Notes: generated by a model not told the origin, from the letters alone. A DNA stretch of 14,283 nucleotides from JBFXDI01 sp050181295 (GCA_050181295.1 JBFXDI010000108.1:1-14283); one strand, 5' to 3'. Positions 7,148 to 14,261 are shown, counted from the first letter of the stretch. Translations and numbers: made by a program.

Positions 7148-10100
7148 CTACTGGAGCGGGACTGTGAGGCTCGCCTTGACGCCCCAGGACCGGTAGTCGG
7201 GAACGAAGATGCCTCCCAGCGTTCCCATCAGCTGGAACGACATGCCGTCCCCATCCGTGACCCTGAACCCGCCCTCGAGCCGCGCCGAGAGCTGCGACGC
7301 GGTGATGTCCCAGACGCCCTGGAACGTCATGAAGGGCTCGATGGTCGTGCCGTTCGGCCGCACGAGCGGGATTGCGATCTCGGGACCGAAGGTGAGGCGG
7401 CCGCGGCTGAAGACCTGCTCGGGGATGGTGATGCCGTTCTGGTCGACATATTCCCGCTGCGTCTCGCGGAAGTAGACGAACTCCATCTCGGGCCGGACGA
7501 TCACCGGGCCGAAGGTATGCTCGCCGCCGAGCCTCGCCGTGGCCAGCCAGCGGGTCGTGTGGAACACGTCCGTGTAGGTGAGGAAGGGCTGGATGTCGTT
7601 CTCCGACGTGCCCCAGAGGAACTTGGCGTCGAAGATGATGTTGTCGCCCAGCCGGGCGGCTCCATAGGGACCCGCCATCCAGCCGAGGCCCTCCACCCGA
7701 TAGCCTCGATCGGTGGAAACCTCCTGGGCCCCGTCGATGAGGGCGGTGATGCCGAGGATCAGGCGATCGCCGAAGAGATAGTCGAGGCCGCCCTGGAACA
7801 TCCTGACCCGCCCTTCGACGAGGTCGCCCTCGCCGCCCTGGCGGTAGCGCTCGAAGGTCGCCTCGATCCAGAACGAAAGCCGCGCGTCGAGGGTCGCGAG
7901 CTGGCAGCTGCCCGTCCAGGTCACCGGGAGGCCCTCCGGCGTCAGCAGCGGCGACCCGGAGCAACCGCCGGCGCGGCCGTTGAAGCGGTCGAGGAAGTAC
8001 TTCAGCGACGGACCGGCCTCCATGAGCGTGTTGGCGCGGTTCGCGATGAAGTTCTCGATGATCGCCGCGGTGCGGCCGGCAACCTCGGTGTTGGTGAAGG
8101 TGCAGACGATGGTCTCGCCGGCTTCGAGTTCGATCGTGGCCGTGCGGTCCTCGATCGACGTTGACGACCCGTCGCTGCAGGTGAGGCCGGTCAAGGCGAA
8201 CGTCGCGTCGATCTCCTCGGTCACCAGATAGGTGCCCGGCGGAAGCGTCGCCGGCACCGAAGAGGCCGTGCCGCCGGCGGTCACGACGCTGAAAGCCCCA
8301 AGGTCGCCGGTGAAGTAGAAGGTGCCGTCTCCGCCCACCGTGTTCTTGGTGATCGTCAGCGAGCCCTGGGCGGTGTTGGTGAAGGTACAGATCACCGTGT
8401 CGCCCTCGGTGAAGTCGATCGTGGCCACGCTGCCGAGCGTCGATGTGGTCCCCGTCGCGTCGTCGCAAACCAGGCCGGTCAGGCTGAATCCGCCCTCCGC
8501 GAGCTCGGTGACGACATAGGTGCCGGTGCTGACATCGGTGAAGGTGACCGACTGCGTGAAGTCACCGGTGGTGTCGAGCGTGAAGGCGTTCGTCGCTCCC
8601 GCGAGGTCGTTGGTCGTGGTGAAGTCGAACTCAGCGGTGCCGCCCACCGAGTTCTTGACGATGGTGATGGAGCCGGACGGCGTGTAGGTGTTCGTGAAGG
8701 TGCAGACGATCGCCTCGCCTGCCGCCAGCACGATCGTGGCCGTGGCTCCCTCCGTGGTGGTTTCCTCGTCGGGGTCGACGCAGACCAAATCCGTCAGCGT
8801 GAAGTCGGTCTCCTCGTCCTCGGTCACGGTGTAGGTGCCGGGCGCGAGATCGTTGAAGGCGGTCTGATCCGTCCCGTCCGGGTTGGTGTTCAGGACGAAG
8901 TTGTTGCCCGGAGCGAGATCATTGTCGGTCGTGAAGTCGAACGCCGCGTTCCCACCGACCGAATTCTTGATGATCGTGATCGAGCTCGGCGCCGTGTTGG
9001 TGAAGGTGCAGACGATCGCCTCCTCGTCGTCGAGGACGATGGTGGCCGTCCCCGTCTGGAGGTCGGTCGTGGTTCCGCCGTTAGGGTCGTCGCAGGTCAG
9101 GTCCGTGAGGACAAACCCGTCCTCGCCGTCCTCTATCACCGTGTAGGTACCCGGTTCCACCGAGGTGAAGACGGTCTGCGCCGTGCCGTTGTTCGCGGTC
9201 GTGTTCAGACTGAAGGCATCGTTGGGATCGAGGCCGCCATCGATCGTGAAGCCGAAATTGGCGGTTCCACCCACCGAGTTCTTGATGATGGTGATCGAAC
9301 CAGGCGGCGGGGTCACCGTGTTGGTGAAGGTGCAGGTGATAGCCTCGCCCGCGTCGAGGTCGATCGTGGCCGTGCCTGTCTGGAGGTTGGTCGTGGTCTG
9401 GTCGTCAGGGTCGACGCACGTCAGCTCTGTCAGCGTGAAGCCATCCTCGCCGTCTTCGGTCACCGTGTAGGTACCGGGGGCGACAGACGTGAACACTTCC
9501 TGGGCGGTACCGCCCGGGTTGCCGTTGGTGTTCAGGTTGAAGGCGTCGTTGGGGTCGAGGTCGCCGTCGGTTGTGAAGCCGAAATTGGCGTTACCACCCA
9601 GCGAGTTCTTGATGATGGTGATCGTGCCCGTCGTCGACGTGTTGGTGAACGTACAGGTGATCGCCTCGCCCAGATCGAGGTCGATCGTTGCGGTGGCGCC
9701 GGCGGTCGTGGTGCCATTGTCCGGGTCGACGCAGACCAGCCCGGTGAGCGTAAATCCGGTCTCCGCCTGCTCGGTCACCTGGTAGGTGCCCGGACCGGCG
9801 AAAAACACGATCTCTTCGGTGTCGTCGCCGCCGGTGTTCAAATCGAAGTCGTTGTTGGCGTCAAGAAAGTTGGTCGTCGTGAAATCAAATGTGGCGGTCC
9901 CGCCAATCGAGTTCTTGATGATGGTGACCGATGGCTGGACCTCGTAAACCGTAATCGCGGGCGGTTGCTCGCTACCGGGAGTAAAACTCGTCCCAGTCCC
10001 TAGAGTCACGACACACGCGGTGTCCAGCGCATCGGGATCCTGGTCGGGGGTGGCCCTGACCCAGAACGTTGCCGTTACTGCTCCTGGTCCACCCGTGAAA

Positions 10101-10354
10101 CCTTCGATGGCCGAGGCGCCGAAGACGCCGTCTTCCTCGTTGCTGATCTGACAGGGACCGCTGATGCTTGCCGGGAAGCTTGCCGTCCCACCGACTTTGG
10201 TGCCCGGTATCGTGAAGCTCTGCGGCGTGGCGTTCCCCTCGAAGAGCGCGATCGTCGAGGGCGCTGCCGTGGCGGCGTTCATGGCCGCGACCGCCGCGAT
10301 CGCAATCGCGACTATCGCCAGCCCAACATTCCGCAAGAACTTGACCTGAGACAT
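7148..10354 (-). CDS. Autotransporter-like surface protein with six prealbumin/CnaB-like repeats and C-terminal beta-barrel
   Basis: 1068 residues. Order: Sec signal peptide (1-30, AxA at 28-30); a beta-rich domain (31-140) with Cys68 and Cys114; six ~100-residue tandem repeats (142-756) of the form S-I-T-I-I-K-N-S-x-G-G ... P-G-T-Y-x-V-T-E ... L-x-C-x-D ... C-T-F-T-N-T; a short helix GRTAAIIENFIANRANTL (760-777) of the kind that precedes autotransporter barrels; and a beta-barrel domain (~800-1068). Known family logic: the barrel inserts in the outer membrane and displays the repeats on the surface (type V secretion). The repeats resemble prealbumin-like/SpaA folds best known from Gram-positive pili. 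Lys, Glu and Asn at isopeptide positions are kept in all six. The chain ends SLTVPLQ and lacks the aromatic last residue usual for barrels. ATG at 10354 gives the signal peptide directly; its ribosome-binding site is weak (GGGGG). The role could be adhesion or surface structure; this is inference. Confidence 0.82.
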   Translation of the reverse strand: MSQVKFLRNVGLAIVAIAIAAVAAMNAATAAPSTIALFEGNATPQSFTIPGTKVGGTASFPASISGPCQISNEEDGVFGASAIEGFTGGPGAVTATFWVRATPDQDPDALDTACVVTLGTGTSFTPGSEQPPAITVYEVQPSVTIIKNSIGGTATFDFTTTNFLDANNDFDLNTGGDDTEEIVFFAGPGTYQVTEQAETGFTLTGLVCVDPDNGTTTAGATATIDLDLGEAITCTFTNTSTTGTITIIKNSLGGNANFGFTTDGDLDPNDAFNLNTNGNPGGTAQEVFTSVAPGTYTVTEDGEDGFTLTELTCVDPDDQTTTNLQTGTATIDLDAGEAITCTFTNTVTPPPGSITIIKNSVGGTANFGFTIDGGLDPNDAFSLNTTANNGTAQTVFTSVEPGTYTVIEDGEDGFVLTDLTCDDPNGGTTTDLQTGTATIVLDDEEAIVCTFTNTAPSSITIIKNSVGGNAAFDFTTDNDLAPGNNFVLNTNPDGTDQTAFNDLAPGTYTVTEDEETDFTLTDLVCVDPDEETTTEGATATIVLAAGEAIVCTFTNTYTPSGSITIVKNSVGGTAEFDFTTTNDLAGATNAFTLDTTGDFTQSVTFTDVSTGTYVVTELAEGGFSLTGLVCDDATGTTSTLGSVATIDFTEGDTVICTFTNTAQGSLTITKNTVGGDGTFYFTGDLGAFSVVTAGGTASSVPATLPPGTYLVTEEIDATFALTGLTCSDGSSTSIEDRTATIELEAGETIVCTFTNTEVAGRTAAIIENFIANRANTLMEAGPSLKYFLDRFNGRAGGCSGSPLLTPEGLPVTWTGSCQLATLDARLSFWIEATFERYRQGGEGDLVEGRVRMFQGGLDYLFGDRLILGITALIDGAQEVSTDRGYRVEGLGWMAGPYGAARLGDNIIFDAKFLWGTSENDIQPFLTYTDVFHTTRWLATARLGGEHTFGPVIVRPEMEFVYFRETQREYVDQNGITIPEQVFSRGRLTFGPEIAIPLVRPNGTTIEPFMTFQGVWDITASQLSARLEGGFRVTDGDGMSFQLMGTLGGIFVPDYRSWGVKASLTVPLQ
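8087..9931 (-). repeat. Six tandem prealbumin/CnaB-like repeat units within the autotransporter gene
   Basis: Units in translation order: 9931-9638, 9625-9317, 9298-8993, 8983-8687, 8671-8372 and 8362-8087, about 92-103 codons each, joined by 3-6 residue Ser/Thr/Pro/Gly linkers. Each unit keeps Lys in strand one (residues 147, 249, 358, 463, 567, 670), Glu after TYxV(T/I) (195, 300, 408, 512, 617, 713), Asn in the final FTNT (238, 345, 453, 555, 660, 755) and a Cys pair (208/234, 313/341, 421/449, 525/551, 630/656, 726/751). Units 2 and 3 are the most alike, and unit 6 the most divergent and shortest, suggesting growth of the array by internal duplication. Confidence 0.85.
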
Positions 10355-10787
10355 CTGCAGCCCCCGCTCGCCACTGACTCGCTGTAATCACAGCTGGTAG
10401 ATTTGCGAGTCTTCCGTGCTGCAGCGCGTTGTCAAGCGAAGGCTCCTCGGATTGTTAACGCCCTATTGTTTTTGACAGCTGCGGTGCTTTCTAGGCACAC
10501 GCAATTGTGGCATTTAATTCATATACCTAATGACTTTTCGGACAGATCGATTTGATTTGTCCATGTGATGCCGCGGCTGAGGACAGGATCCGCGCGCGGC
10601 GGCGGAACTAATTCGCCAGCCGGTCGATTCGAGATTGCTGAGCAAGGCGGTCAGTGCGCGCCCTGGCGGAGAAGACTCTGGCGAGAGGTCCCGCCTGCCG
10701 GCGCCGCTATGCCGACGCATCCGGGCGCGCCGAAGTCCGCAACGCTTGTGTGGTCCCGTCTCCGTCCGCCCGCAAATGGAGAAGCCG
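10355..10787. other. Divergent intergenic region, partly AT-rich
   Basis: 433 bases without a supported gene, between the divergently transcribed autotransporter and flavin reductase genes. The stretch ~10445-10565 is clearly more AT-rich than the rest of the window (for example CATTTAATTCATATACCTAATGAC), as expected for promoter DNA. TTGACA-like hexamers occur at 10472-10477 (+) and at 10435-10430 (-), but neither has a good -10 at the correct distance. The right part (10570-10787) returns to high GC and shows no convincing coding or RNA structure. Confidence 0.5.
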
Positions 10788-11345
10788 ATGCCCTATGACA
10801 AACGCGACTTCGCGGTCGGGAAGGTCCGGCGGTTCCTTGAGCCGGGGCCTATCGTCCTCGTTACCTCGCGGTGGCGGGGGCGGACGAACATCATGACGAT
10901 GGGCTGGCACATGGTGATGGAGTTCGAACCGTCACGGCTCGGCTGCTTCATCACCAGCGCCAACCGCTCCTTCGCGATGATCCGGGACAGCGGCGAGTGC
11001 GTGATCAACGTGCCGACCACCGATCTCGCCGACGCCGTGGTCGGGATCGGCAACACCCATGGCGGCCCCAAGGTCGACAAGTTCGCGCTGTTCGGCCTGA
11101 CCGCTGCGCCGGCTTCAACCGTCAAGGCCCCGCTGATCGCGGAGTGCTACGCGAATTTCGAGTGCAAGGTCACCGACACGAGCCTCCTCGACCGCTACTC
11201 GATGTTCGTCCTCGAGGTCACCAAGGCACATGTCGCCCGGGCGCCAAGATACCCGCGCACGCTGCACTATCGTGGCGACGGCGTCTTCATGATCTCCGGC
11301 CGCAATATCGACCTCAGCAGCCGCTTCCGGCCGGAGAACCTCTGA
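10788..11345 (+). CDS. Flavin reductase family protein (FMN-binding split barrel)
   Basis: 185 residues, the normal size for single-domain flavin reductase-like (DIM6/NTAB) proteins, which bind FMN and reduce it, or use it, with NAD(P)H in the cytoplasm. Visible family features are the opening RFLEPGPIVLVTS strand (16-27), the TNIMTMGWHMVMEFEPSRLGCFI segment (33-55) where the flavin phosphate-binding loop lies, and SFAMIRDSGECVINVPT (61-77). The later GGPKVDKFALFGLT (92-105) and LIAECYANFECKV (116-128) segments are also typical. ATG 10788 is preferred over the longer open frame upstream because GGAG at 10778-10781 is six bases away and similar proteins begin a few residues before the RFLEPGP motif, as I recall. 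No partner monooxygenase is adjacent, so the physiological substrate is unknown. It converges with the small CxxC gene, with four bases between the stops. Confidence 0.88.
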   Translation: MPYDKRDFAVGKVRRFLEPGPIVLVTSRWRGRTNIMTMGWHMVMEFEPSRLGCFITSANRSFAMIRDSGECVINVPTTDLADAVVGIGNTHGGPKVDKFALFGLTAAPASTVKAPLIAECYANFECKVTDTSLLDRYSMFVLEVTKAHVARAPRYPRTLHYRGDGVFMISGRNIDLSSRFRPENL

Positions 11346-11349
11346 CCGC

Positions 11350-11649
11350 CTATGCCGAGCCCTGGGGCGGTCCGCCCATGGCGGCATCTTCGGCGAGCTG
11401 GCGCTCGATGTCGTCCAGAAGCAGCGACAGCGCGGATTCGACGTCGTCGCGCGACACGCCCTGCTGAAGCATCTTGCCAAGGAGCTCTGCGGCGCCATGG
11501 AGCGCCAGCGCAAAGCGCGGCAGGCCGTTCGACGTCTCCCACGCCTCGACCGCCGGCGCCAGCACCTGGATCGCCACGTCCTGCGCCCGGCAGGCCACAC
11601 AGCTCTCGGTCGAATCGTGCGTGACGATGGATTTGAGGTCGATCGCCAT
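11350..11649 (-). CDS. Small hypothetical protein with a CxxC motif
   Basis: 99 residues, family not recognised. The N-terminus MAIDLKSIVTHDSTESCVAC carries Cys17-x-x-Cys20, followed by a mostly helical protein (AIQVLAPAVEAWETSNGLPRFALALHGAAELLGKML...DDVESALSLLLDDIERQLAED). No signal peptide or membrane segment. Start 11649 is supported by GAGGAG seven bases upstream on the minus strand; a longer frame to 11694 would add an Arg-rich leader (MSRGLPRRRP) that looks non-native. Amino-acid composition and codon use look natural for a high-GC genome. The CxxC could bind a metal or be redox-active, but a single pair is weak evidence. It follows the YdeI-like gene by 113 bases on the same strand. 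Confidence 0.65.
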   Translation of the reverse strand: MAIDLKSIVTHDSTESCVACRAQDVAIQVLAPAVEAWETSNGLPRFALALHGAAELLGKMLQQGVSRDDVESALSLLLDDIERQLAEDAAMGGPPQGSA

Positions 11650-11762
11650 CGGGGTGCTCCTCATGGGCCGGCGCCTCGGCAGGCCTCTCGACAAAACGCG
11701 TGGGTGCCGGACATAGCGCCAGTGCCCGTGGAAGGGAACCGTGTTGCTGTCGGGCCGGGCCG

Positions 11763-12239
11763 TCAGCGCGGGCGAGACTTCACCCCCGCCTTGAGGAGCC
11801 GCACGGTCTCGGCGATCCGCCGCGCCCGCTCCTCCGGCCGCCGCTTGGTTCCGTCGATCCAGGCGAGATAGCCCTTGCGGTAGAACTGCGCGAGCTCCTC
11901 GAAGAACGCGGCGGCCTCGGGCTCCGCGGCAAGCGCCGCGGCAAAATCCTCGCCGAAATCGGCGATCTCCGGCCCTTCGAGGGCGAGGATGACGCTGACC
12001 CTGGTGCCGGGCTCAATGCCGCAATCGCGGCGCCAGAACGAGGTCAGCACAAGCACCATGTCCGCGCCGTCGATGATGGCGCGGACGTTCCGGCCATTGA
12101 TCGTGCCACCGACATGATAGCGCGCGCGACGGCCCCAGGCGGCGACAGGATCAAACCCGAGCGCGATGGCGAGCCCGCCCTTGGGCCCTTCGGCTGCCGT
12201 GCCGGAGAAGGATTTGGGCGAGGAGAGCGTGGTCGCCAT
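11763..12239 (-). CDS. YdeI/OmpD-associated family protein with DUF1905 domain
   Basis: 158 residues, cytoplasmic, no signal peptide. Residues ~9-92 match DUF1905: a barrel beginning with an F(S)G strand, then GRRARYHVGGTINGRNVRAIID and GADMVLVLTSFWRRDCGIEPGTRVSVILALE. Residues ~98-156 match the OmdA/YdeI C-terminal module (FAAALAAEPEAAAFFEELAQFYRKGYLAWIDGTKRRPEERARRIAETVRLLKAG), whose 'YLxWIxxAKRxETRxRRI' core is readily recognised. Family members have been linked to peptide or bacteriocin resistance in enterobacteria; whether that holds here is unknown. The start at 12239 has a G-rich AGGGGGAGGGC directly upstream. It lies 32 bases after the cbbX stop on the same strand, so it may be read through from the RuBisCO operon, but nothing suggests a functional link. 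Confidence 0.85.
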   Translation of the reverse strand: MATTLSSPKSFSGTAAEGPKGGLAIALGFDPVAAWGRRARYHVGGTINGRNVRAIIDGADMVLVLTSFWRRDCGIEPGTRVSVILALEGPEIADFGEDFAAALAAEPEAAAFFEELAQFYRKGYLAWIDGTKRRPEERARRIAETVRLLKAGVKSRPR

Positions 12240-12271
12240 GCCCTCCCCCTAACCCGTTGTCGCGCGATACG

Positions 12272-13213
12272 CTAGGCGCGCGGGCTCTGCCCCGCCACGT
12301 CGCCGCCGGTGTGGAACACGCGGCTGCCCAGGATGTCGTCGGCCTCGATCGTGGAGAGGTCCTCCGGCATGATCGGCTTGTTGCTCTCGAACAGCCGGTT
12401 GGCCTGCCGGAGACGGGCGCGGTCGAGCGCGTTGCGGACCGAGCGGGCGTTCGCGAAATGCGGCTGCTGGCGGCGGAGCGTGACGTACTCGCCCATCGCC
12501 TTCTTGGCCTCTGCCGAGAGGTGGTAGTTCTGCTCCTTCAGCATCAGCTCGGAGATCTGGAGCAGCTCCGCGTCATTGTAGTCCGGGAAGTCGATGTGGT
12601 GGCCGATGCGCGACCGGAAGCCGGGATTGGAATCGAAGAACCGCGCCATGCGGTCGGCATAGCCGGCGACGATGACCACGAGGTCGTCGCGCTGGTTCTC
12701 CATGACCTGGAGCAGGATCTCGATCGCCTCCTGGCCGTAGTCGCGCTCGTTCTCGGGCCGGTAGAGATAGTAGGCCTCGTCGATGAAGAGGACGCCGCCC
12801 ATCGCCTTCTTCAGCGCTTCCTTGGTCTTCGGCGCGGTGTGGCCGATATACTGGCCAACGAGGTCGTCGCGGGTGACGGTGACGAGATGGTTCTGCCGGA
12901 TGTAGCCCAGGCGGTGTAGAAGATCGGCCATCCGGAGCGCGACCGTCGTCTTGCCGGTGCCGGGATTGCCGGTGAAGCTCATGTGGAGGGTCGGCGTCGT
13001 GTTGGCGAGGCCCATCGAGCGCCGCGCCTTGTCGACCATGAGGAGCGCCGCGGTCTCGCGGATGCGCTTCTTCACCGGCGCGAGGCCGATCAGCTCGCGG
13101 TCGAGTTCACGAAGAACGTCCGCGACGCCCGAATCCTCGAGCTCCTGGACGAGGTTGATCGGGCCCTTCGGACGGGTCGGCTCGGTGGCGGTGGTTTCGG
13201 CGGCGTCGGCCAT
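12272..13213 (-). CDS. cbbX: CbbX, AAA+ red-type RuBisCO activase
   Basis: 313-residue AAA+ ATPase that frees inhibited red-type RuBisCO by pulling on the C-terminal tail of the large subunit. Visible motifs: INLVQELEDSGVADVLRELDRELIGLAPVK N-domain, Walker A GNPGTGKTT (82-90), central pore loop GQYIGHT (120-126) with Tyr122, Walker B VLFIDEA (141-147), the VVIVAGYADRM sensor strand (179-189), the GFRSRIGHHIDFPDY segment (198-212) with the arginine-finger region, and the sensor-2 region FANARSVRNALDRARLRQ (253-270). The length is normal for CbbX. The start at 13213 (MADAAETTATE) is chosen because the upstream in-frame extension to 13324 is non-conserved-looking and Arg/Ala-rich; the ribosome-binding site is weak. 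It lies 185 bases downstream of cbbS in the standard cbbL-cbbS-cbbX order. Confidence 0.95.
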   Translation of the reverse strand: MADAAETTATEPTRPKGPINLVQELEDSGVADVLRELDRELIGLAPVKKRIRETAALLMVDKARRSMGLANTTPTLHMSFTGNPGTGKTTVALRMADLLHRLGYIRQNHLVTVTRDDLVGQYIGHTAPKTKEALKKAMGGVLFIDEAYYLYRPENERDYGQEAIEILLQVMENQRDDLVVIVAGYADRMARFFDSNPGFRSRIGHHIDFPDYNDAELLQISELMLKEQNYHLSAEAKKAMGEYVTLRRQQPHFANARSVRNALDRARLRQANRLFESNKPIMPEDLSTIEADDILGSRVFHTGGDVAGQSPRA

Positions 13214-13363
13214 GATGTTGCTCGCTGTCAGAAGATGGGGGCGCGCCAAGGGCTGCGCAAACAGGGCCGCTCGAGCCTTCGATCGGGCTCCCGAAAAAGG
13301 CGTCGTCGCAGGCGAGACCCGCAAGGTGCGGGCGAGCGGAAGCGCGACGGGCCGGCAGGCGGT

Positions 13364-13387
13364 GGAGGCGGGCGAGAGCCCGCCTCC
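13364..13387 (-). terminator. Strong hairpin between cbbS and cbbX
   Basis: GGAGGCGGGC at 13364-13373 and GCCCGCCTCC at 13378-13387 form a perfect 10-bp GC stem with a four-base loop, starting 11 bases after the cbbS stop on the transcribed strand. No U-run follows, so full termination is unlikely. It is placed to protect the upstream cbbLS mRNA or to reduce read-through into cbbX, giving more RuBisCO than activase. Confidence 0.55.
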
Positions 13388-13398
13388 GATGGTACGTC

Positions 13399-13833
13399 CT
13401 AGTAGCGCTCGCCTTCCGGCTTGAGCGTGGCGTAGGAGCGGATCGTGTAGCCCTGCGTGCGGCCATTGCGCTCCTGGCGCTCGACCATGAAGCCGGGCTC
13501 GTTCGCCGGACGGTTGACGATGAACGACATCGTCGGCGACTCGACGCCACGGGTCGAGTTGAACGCCGTCACGCGGATGTAGTGGCGCGGGAAGGTCTTA
13601 CGGCACTCGTTGATTTCCTGCATGATCCCGGCCGGATCCTTCAGGTCGAACATCGGGTTGCCGAACATCTCCCAGTACGTGTTCCGCGGGTGCGGATCGT
13701 CGGTGTACTCGACCGAGACCGCCCAGTTGTTCTGGAGCGCGTAGGAGATCTGCTTCTTGATCTGGTCGTCGGTGAGATCAGGCAGGAACGAGAACTGGCC
13801 CTGCGTGATCCGGTTGCCCGTATTGGTCATCAT
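13399..13833 (-). CDS. cbbS: RuBisCO small subunit, red-type (form IC-like)
   Basis: 144-residue small subunit of form I RuBisCO, which caps the L8 core to give L8S8 in the Calvin cycle. The N-terminal RITQGQFSFLPDLTDDQIKKQISYALQNNWAVSVEYTDDPHPRNTYWEMFG stretch (about 8-58) is characteristic of the red type. The C-terminal extension after ~residue 110 (EPGFMVERQERNGRTQGYTIRSYATLKPEGERY) is the beta-hairpin tail found in red-type and not green-type small subunits. Two consecutive ATGs (13833 and 13830) are possible starts; GGAG about ten bases before the first favours it slightly. The 41-base gap to cbbL indicates co-transcription. Confidence 0.96.
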   Translation of the reverse strand: MMTNTGNRITQGQFSFLPDLTDDQIKKQISYALQNNWAVSVEYTDDPHPRNTYWEMFGNPMFDLKDPAGIMQEINECRKTFPRHYIRVTAFNSTRGVESPTMSFIVNRPANEPGFMVERQERNGRTQGYTIRSYATLKPEGERY

Positions 13834-13874
13834 TTCGGGTTATCTCCGGGTTTCTTGTTGCGTGGTGGCAGGGC

Positions 13875-14261
13875 TTAGTGGCTGCCGGTGGCGGTCGGAA
13901 CGAAGTCCGCCGTGTCGGTCGAGTCGTAGTTGAAGGTGATGTCCTTCCACACCTCGAGCGCCTTCTTGAGCGGCGTGCACCACTTGGCGGCGTCGTTGAG
14001 GATCTGCGGACCTTCCTTCAAGTAGTCGCGGCCCTCGTTGCGAGCCTGGATCATGGCCTCGAGCGCAACGCGGTTGGCGGTGGCGCCGGCCTGGATGCCG
14101 TCCGGATGGCCGATCGTGCCGCCGCCGAACTGCAGGACCACGTCCTCGCCGAGATAGTGGATGAGCTGGTGCATCTGACCGGCATGGATGCCGCCCGAAG
14201 CCACCGGCATGGTCTTGTTGAGCGAGGCCCAGTCCTGCTCGAAGAACAGGCCGTGCTCGAG
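13875..14261 (-). CDS. cbbL: RuBisCO large subunit, red-type (form IC-like), C-terminal part only
   Basis: Only the last ~128 codons are present; the 5' part, including the loop-6 lysine and carbamylated lysine regions, is beyond the window. The readable protein begins LEHGLFFEQDWASLNKTM and continues into PVASGGIHAGQMHQLIHYLGEDVVLQFGGGTIGHPDG, holding the SGG and GGG phosphate-binding segments of the active site. It then passes through GIQAGATANRVALEAMIQARNEGRDY to the C-terminal tail DFVPTATGSH, the tail that CbbX engages in red-type enzymes. AGQMHQL and IQAGATANRVALEAM are red-type wording. The gene leads the cbbL-cbbS-cbbX unit, so its promoter and any CbbR site are outside. The frame must be read only to 14261: bases 14262-14283 are sequencing adapter. 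Confidence 0.96.
   Translation of the reverse strand, partial: LEHGLFFEQDWASLNKTMPVASGGIHAGQMHQLIHYLGEDVVLQFGGGTIGHPDGIQAGATANRVALEAMIQARNEGRDYLKEGPQILNDAAKWCTPLKKALEVWKDITFNYDSTDTADFVPTATGSH

Noticed and set aside
7119..8468. Minus-strand frame of 449 codons and a plus-strand frame (7130-8164) overlapping the autotransporter gene
   Set aside because: Arg/His/Pro-rich translations without motifs; the 7148-10354 frame has a signal peptide, regular repeats and a barrel and accounts for the region.
8883..9785. Three similar plus-strand open frames of about 90-100 codons (8883-9146, 9165-9470, 9489-9785)
   Set aside because: Their similarity to each other simply mirrors the repeat units encoded on the opposite strand.
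7148..10354. Ice-binding, bacterial Ig-like or RTX repeat protein
   Set aside because: No GGxGxDxxx nonapeptides; the repeat ends CTFTNT and the Lys/Glu/Asn spacing fits the prealbumin/CnaB-like pattern better.
7148..10354. CRISPR array suspected from regularly spaced repeats
   Set aside because: Period is about 300 bases, in frame, coding and degenerate; this is a protein repeat, not a CRISPR.
10565..10798. Small plus-strand frames upstream of the flavin reductase and a 5' extension of it from 10635
   Set aside because: Arg/Pro/Gly-rich sequence with no ribosome-binding site; conserved-looking protein begins at 10788 with GGAG correctly spaced.
13214..13324. N-terminal extension of CbbX by 37 residues
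   Set aside because: The extra sequence (MRVSPATTPFSGARSK...) looks like translated intergenic DNA, and CbbX proteins normally begin shortly before the INLVQELEDSG region.
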